Positions 60,383 to 64,000 of a DNA stretch of 64,000 bases are shown here, one piece after another. The first letter of the stretch is position 1; the number at the start of each line of letters is the position of its first letter. The stretch is from Fervidicoccaceae archaeon (GTDB lineage Archaea > Thermoproteota > Thermoprotei_A > Sulfolobales > Fervidicoccaceae), in NCBI GenBank assembly GCA_038734945.1, contig JAVYOA010000003.1, forward strand, positions 1 through 64,000, read 5' to 3'. A program made the position numbers and the translations under genes. The notes under the pieces are model-generated. The model was not told the origin of the DNA and did not search any database. It saw only the letters and a list, made by a program, of their open reading frames with translations.

Positions 60383-62061
60383 GGAGCAAACACCACCAGA
60401 GCAATTATTATGAGAACCACTATTGCTATCATTCCTCTCAGCCCCTGAGAAGCTTTCCCACTGTTCAGTTTGGAAGCTGCCATTGATATGTATCGGTAAA
60501 AAACCTCTCCGATCCTATTATATGCAATATCAATTCCAAATGAGGACTCAATGCTCTTTCTCATGATGTTGCTTATGCTCACATTTGTCCTAGGTATGAA
60601 GAATGCGCAGAGTATTCCAAGCAGAACTCCAAGGAATGGAAGTGTCTCTATCTCTAGCTTGAGGCCGCTTCCTCCTAAATACCTAGAGATGATTATAGTT
60701 GGGACAATTGCTATTAGAGTCATCGCGAGAAGGAATAAATTCACGCCTGTCATCAGAGGTGTTCTCTCTTTATCATGAGCTCCTTCATTGCTAGTTCTTC
60801 CGAGAAAGGACAAAACGAATGGCCTCATTATGAAAATGGCCATCAGGAAGGACATAGTTCCAGCTATCAGATAATATTCCAGAAGGGAAAAGTGGGGAAT
60901 CATCCCGACAAACAGCTCTTCCTTCACAATTCCAGCAGATAGAGGAGGAAGACCTGCAGCGCTTAGAGCCCCTATTAAGAATCCAGCTGTCTCAATTTTG
61001 AATCCCTTTCCCCAAAGTCCCTTCAGCCTCGAGATATCCCTTGTGTGGAGGGAGTGCTCTACTCTTCCACTCACAAGGAATAAAAGTGCCTTGAAGAGAG
61101 CATGATTGAAGAGGTATAGTAGGGCAACGTAGAACTCCCCAAGACATATTGCTATGAACATGAGTGAGAGGGAACTAAGTGTGCTGAAGGCCAGGACTCT
61201 CTTTATATCCATTGAAACCAAGCCAGCTAGCGAAGAGAGGTAAAGAGTAATTATAGATACTGCTAGAAGAAAAGCAACAGCTGCTTGATTTCCAAGGAAA
61301 ATTGGATAGAATCTTAGCATGAGATATACTCCAGCTTTAACCATTGTGGCAGCATGGAGCAGTGCGCTTACTGTGGTGGGCCCTTCCATAGCATCGGGAA
61401 GCCATGTGTGCAGCGGAAATTGAGCGGACTTCCCCATTGCCGCGAGAACCAGGAGTGGTAAAAAGGGAATAAGTTTCAATGAAAGCTGCTGAGAGGACAG
61501 AATCGCTGGAATGCTGGATTCTCCGTAATATAGAGCAATAGAGGCAAATGCCATTAAACCAACGTCTCCAATTCTGGTCATGATCAGGGCCTTCATTCCA
61601 GCCCTCCTGGCTTCTTTCCTTTCCCACCAATACGCTATTAAAAGCGCACTGCACACTCCAACAAGCTCCCAATTGAGGAGTAGATATATTATGTCGGAGG
61701 CTAGAACTAAGTTCAGCATTGCTCCAACGAAGAGAGAAATCAGAGAATAATACCTTGTAAAGTCCTTAGCATTCTTCATATAGTCAACACTGTAGATAGC
61801 GACTGCACTTCCAATGAGGCTCACAACAAGGGAGAAGAAGGCGGATAGCCTATCTAGATATAGCGATATATGTGGAAGAAATTGTATCTCTATTGGAAGA
61901 TATGGCAGAGATATTAAATACATTGATATTGCTAGAGAAAGAATTGCTGAGGCAATTGCAAGCAGCTCAGCAATTGCTCTCCTTCTGAAAAGAAGGATAA
62001 GAGCAGAGGCTACAAAGCTGTTGAGGGAGAGGATTGCGAGAAGATTTGTTGTGGTTTCCAC
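60379..62061 (-). CDS. Proton-translocating antiporter-like subunit (NuoL type)
   Basis: A 560-residue membrane protein. HISLYLDRLSAFFSLVVSLIGSAVAIYS and LLLNWELVGVCSALLIAYWWER carry the conserved Trp/Glu. FPLHTWLPDAMEGPTTVSALLHAATMVKAGVYLMLR is the NuoL hallmark, followed by LVSMDIKRVLAFSTLSSLSLMF and HALFKALLFLVSG. About 15 segments including the C-terminal ones, although the long lateral helix of complex I NuoL is not clearly seen. GTG 62061 follows GGTGATG. It precedes the NuoN-like gene; I see no NuoM between them. Confidence 0.92.
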   Translation of the reverse strand: METTTNLLAILSLNSFVASALILLFRRRAIAELLAIASAILSLAISMYLISLPYLPIEIQFLPHISLYLDRLSAFFSLVVSLIGSAVAIYSVDYMKNAKDFTRYYSLISLFVGAMLNLVLASDIIYLLLNWELVGVCSALLIAYWWERKEARRAGMKALIMTRIGDVGLMAFASIALYYGESSIPAILSSQQLSLKLIPFLPLLVLAAMGKSAQFPLHTWLPDAMEGPTTVSALLHAATMVKAGVYLMLRFYPIFLGNQAAVAFLLAVSIITLYLSSLAGLVSMDIKRVLAFSTLSSLSLMFIAICLGEFYVALLYLFNHALFKALLFLVSGRVEHSLHTRDISRLKGLWGKGFKIETAGFLIGALSAAGLPPLSAGIVKEELFVGMIPHFSLLEYYLIAGTMSFLMAIFIMRPFVLSFLGRTSNEGAHDKERTPLMTGVNLFLLAMTLIAIVPTIIISRYLGGSGLKLEIETLPFLGVLLGILCAFFIPRTNVSISNIMRKSIESSFGIDIAYNRIGEVFYRYISMAASKLNSGKASQGLRGMIAIVVLIIIALVVFAP

Positions 62062-62068
62062 TTTTTCA

Positions 62069-62350
62069 TCACCCCGAGTGCTCTCTCAGTTCATCGAAAT
62101 CCTCAACCTTCCTGCTCTTAGAAAGGGATATGAGAAAGGATATGAGAACAGCTTCCGAAATTCCAGAAATGCTTGCTATTAGAACTATGGCAAATGAAGA
62201 TGGACATATGGAGGAAATAAGATAAACTGCTCCAATTGATGCTGAAAAGATTCCCAATATGAACCTAAAGAGGCTTCTATAGGTTAGAATAGCAGCTATG
62301 CCCGCACTTATGAGGAGAGAAGATAAAATTGCTGTCAATACTGGTATCAT
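62069..62350 (-). CDS. NuoK-like membrane subunit
   Basis: A 93-residue protein with three transmembrane segments, the size and shape of NuoK/MrpC. VLTAILSSLLISAGIAAILTY, ILGIFSASIGAVYLISSI and FAIVLIASISGISEAVLISFLI hold the channel, the last with the conserved glutamate. One of the two usual buried glutamates (second segment) seems absent. ATG 62350 follows GGAGGTG in the preceding gene, with which it overlaps by four bases. It forms the membrane arm with its neighbours. Confidence 0.82.
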   Translation of the reverse strand: MIPVLTAILSSLLISAGIAAILTYRSLFRFILGIFSASIGAVYLISSICPSSFAIVLIASISGISEAVLISFLISLSKSRKVEDFDELREHSG

Positions 62351-62802
62351 TTTCTAGCACCTCCAAGCAAAATTATGATTATTCCTATGGCTATCACTAG
62401 AGCAGTAGCAAGGGAAGTTATGTCTAGATAGCTTATCGGGAGAGTGGGGGAAAGAATGCATGAACCCCCTCTAGGACCCGCTATTTTAATTGCTGTTGAA
62501 AAGAGAACAGAAACTAGGGCAGGTATAACTATCAGCTTCAATAGCTTGCCCGATGAGGCTATTACTGCTTCTTTTTTGCTGAGAAGAATGGTTGAGACAT
62601 ATGTGAGAGCAGTTAGTCCGCCGCTGTAAATGAGAACGACTGCTAATCCTGCCTTAGGATCCACTTCAGCAGCTATGGAGAGACCTATGAGCAGAGAGCC
62701 AAAAAGGATAGATACTATGCTGAGAGACCACTTCTCTGTAATCAATGAAAATATGATGACAGCGCTCCCTAGTATGGCCAGGGCTGAAGCGATAATGTCC
62801 AT
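62347..62802 (-). CDS. NuoJ-like membrane subunit
   Basis: About 151 residues with five hydrophobic segments: IASALAILGSAVIIFSLI, LSIVSILFGSLLIGLSIA, AGLAVVLIYSGGLTALTYVSTILL, LKLIVIPALVSVLFSTAI and SLATALVIAIGIIIILLGG. The third carries the SGGLTALTYV motif of NuoJ where complex I has a pi-bulge. ATG 62802 is preferred to GTG 62814 because GGTGGG lies just before. It lies between the ferredoxin-like and NuoK-like genes on the same strand. Confidence 0.82.
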   Translation of the reverse strand: MDIIASALAILGSAVIIFSLITEKWSLSIVSILFGSLLIGLSIAAEVDPKAGLAVVLIYSGGLTALTYVSTILLSKKEAVIASSGKLLKLIVIPALVSVLFSTAIKIAGPRGGSCILSPTLPISYLDITSLATALVIAIGIIIILLGGARK

Positions 62803-62814
62803 CTTTCCCACCAC

Positions 62815-63171
62815 TCATTTTATTATGATTATTGGATCCACATTCTTCCTCATCTCTATGGCATTCTGCCTGCACACCTGGGCGCATAGACCACAATAGA
62901 TGCACTTTGAATAATCGAAGCTTGGATTCTTGATTTCAACCTGTCTATTGCCAAGCATTCTCTTTCCTCCAGGTATCATGGTTATTGCCTGAGCTGGACA
63001 GGATAATGCGCAGAGAGAACAACCAATGCACTTATCTGCTATCAGGACTGGTATGCCTCTTGAAACTTCTGTGAATGCTCTTTCAGTATCTTCTGATGGA
63101 AAAGTCTCCGGTCTTGAAAAAAAGCTCTCTATAGCTTCAAACACTGTCTTCACGCTTTTTTTCGCTACCAT
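62815..63171 (-). CDS. Two-[4Fe-4S] ferredoxin-like subunit (NuoI type)
   Basis: A 118-residue electron-transfer subunit. The two cluster motifs are CIGCSLCALSCP and CIYCGLCAQVCR, each Cys-x2-Cys-x2-Cys-x3-Cys. GGKRMLGNRQVEIKNPSFDYSKC lies between them, as in NuoI and group-4 hydrogenases. It links a catalytic arm to the membrane arm. ATG 63171 follows GGAGGATGGG and overlaps the NuoH-like stop by seven bases. Confidence 0.92.
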   Translation of the reverse strand: MVAKKSVKTVFEAIESFFSRPETFPSEDTERAFTEVSRGIPVLIADKCIGCSLCALSCPAQAITMIPGGKRMLGNRQVEIKNPSFDYSKCIYCGLCAQVCRQNAIEMRKNVDPIIIIK

Positions 63172-64000
63172 AATCCCATCCTCCAGCTTGTTATTATTAG
63201 CGCCTGTATCACGAGCATTGATGCTAATGGAAGAGCAAGCCTCATGGGAAGGAGCATGCTCCTCACTCTCACAGCTACTCCCTCAATGAATGCTAGAAGT
63301 ATAATTAGTGCGATAGACTTGAGAAGGAAGTATATTGGCCAAAGAATTGGTAAGCTTGAAACAAGGGGACCATAGCCTCCGCCAAGGAATAGGGACACTA
63401 TAAGAAAAATGCTGAGGGTAAAGTCCATGTCGCCAGAGAGTCTTATGTAAGCCAGAGTCCTGCCTGAAAGCTCACTCATCCAACCTGCTGCAATTTCCTG
63501 CTTGGCGTGAGGCAAATCGAATGGAGGCTTCTCTAGCTTTGCAAGCAAGGAGATAACTGCTACAGCAAAACCTATAGGCTGATAAACAATGATAGGAACA
63601 TTCTGTACCTGGTACTGAACGATCTCACTAATCGTAGCTGATCCTACCTGCAAAAATATGATTGCAAAGCAAGACAAGAAGATCAGCTCATAGAGAGAGT
63701 ACTGCACTATTAACCTGCTTGTACCCACTAGTGTGAAGGGAGTCTTTATGGACATTCCCGCCATGAGATAGGAAAAAGATGTCAAGGCAAATATAACTAA
63801 TATGACCAACAGATCTCCGTTGAAGCTGAGAATAGAGCTCTTGGAAAAAAATGGTATGTGGAGAAAACCGTAGGTGAGAAGTGTAACTCCCACGAGTGGA
63901 GAGAGCCTGTACAGGAGTATATCTGTTCCCTCTGAAATTATCTCCCTCTTTCCCAATAGCTTCAGGAAATCAGCTACAGGCTGCAGGATGCCTCCAGGTC
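63165..64000 (-). CDS. NuoH-like membrane subunit (5' end beyond the window)
   Basis: The frame stays open to the right edge (at least 278 residues), where it reads PGGILQPVADFLKLLGKREII, the usual NuoH start region, so the true N-terminus is outside. Seven or so segments follow, with FTLVGTSRLIVQYSLYELIFL and AKLEKPPFDLPHAKQEIAAGWMSELSGRTLAYIRL, which is the quinone-chamber/PFDxPEA loop of NuoH and of group-4 hydrogenase small membrane subunits. It is the first gene of the module seen here; the NuoB-, C- and D-like genes should lie to the right. Confidence 0.9.
   Translation of the reverse strand, partial: PGGILQPVADFLKLLGKREIISEGTDILLYRLSPLVGVTLLTYGFLHIPFFSKSSILSFNGDLLVILVIFALTSFSYLMAGMSIKTPFTLVGTSRLIVQYSLYELIFLSCFAIIFLQVGSATISEIVQYQVQNVPIIVYQPIGFAVAVISLLAKLEKPPFDLPHAKQEIAAGWMSELSGRTLAYIRLSGDMDFTLSIFLIVSLFLGGGYGPLVSSLPILWPIYFLLKSIALIILLAFIEGVAVRVRSMLLPMRLALPLASMLVIQALIITSWRMGLW

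Noticed and set aside
1-64000. CRISPR arrays, insertion sequences or prophage
   Set aside because: I saw no regularly spaced repeats, transposase or integrase motifs, or terminal inverted repeats in the window.

Overview
The window looks like the chromosome of a thermophilic archaeon of the phylum Thermoproteota (Crenarchaeota). The evidence is the combination of TFB, DNA topoisomerase VI, archaeal proteasome alpha, an XPB-type helicase, aRF1, pelota, aIF1, deoxyhypusine synthase, RtcB, NreA and class II ribonucleotide reductase with ThyX. The TFB has the degenerate zinc ribbon typical of Sulfolobus-like TFBs. Genes are tightly packed, often overlapping by a few bases, with GGAGGTG/GGTGA Shine-Dalgarno (SD) sites and many TTG/GTG starts. 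A few genes look leaderless. I cannot place the genus; Desulfurococcales/Fervidicoccales-like is a guess.

Layout. 1-9.6 kb: a truncated peptide-type solute-binding protein, an aminotransferase, class II ribonucleotide reductase, a PP-loop-deficient relative of the tRNA thiolase Ncs6/TtuA, a UPF0210/DUF711 protein, a CoxG-like protein, superoxide reductase and proteasome alpha. 9.6-19 kb: a candidate structured RNA, XPB helicase, an Mrp/NBP35 ATPase followed by a tiny zinc-ribbon ORF without a normal start codon, topoisomerase VI A and B, deoxyhypusine synthase and RtcB. 19-24.4 kb: a tungstate-type ABC transporter (tupABC), pelota, a radical SAM protein, a nucleotidyltransferase and what appears to be only the 5' half of a tRNA-Gln. 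24.4-39.7 kb: an aminotransferase, an Mrr-like nuclease, ThyX, Usp, an Lrp regulator, aIF1, TFB, an NCS1 transporter, tRNA-Pro, aRF1, NreA, a site-2-protease-like protein, three unknown small genes, SufS and a DHH phosphoesterase. 39.7-48 kb: two ABC importers, one sugar-type with a fused two-domain permease and one iron/FbpABC-type with a divergent ATPase gene. 48-57.8 kb: a membrane glycosyltransferase, a deacetylase-like protein, ketopantoate reductase (panE), panB, a DUF364 protein, a kinase-like protein, an amidase, an amino-acid permease and a PLP sulfur-amino-acid enzyme. 57.8-64 kb: hypA and an ATPase-type hypB lie downstream of a complex-I/group-4-hydrogenase-like membrane module whose genes run H-I-J-K-L-N in transcription order and continue past the right edge.

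How the parts fit. panE and panB supply pantoate for CoA. HypA and the MinD-like ATPase suggest nickel insertion into a [NiFe] hydrogenase, plausibly the catalytic part of the adjoining membrane module, which lies outside the window. A tungstate importer fits tungsto-enzymes of thermophiles.

Most interesting is the minus-strand 5' tRNA-Gln(UUG) half at about 24308-24362. It has a complete acceptor strand, D-arm and anticodon loop, then a GC-rich 16-nt tail instead of the 3' half, and a protein gene begins just after. This is the architecture of trans-spliced split tRNAs. Other leads are two genes (pelota and the zinc ribbon) where the SD site points to CUG/AUA rather than a normal start, a shared 5'-leader motif before TFB and a glycosyltransferase, and a three-way-junction RNA candidate at 9904-9956.
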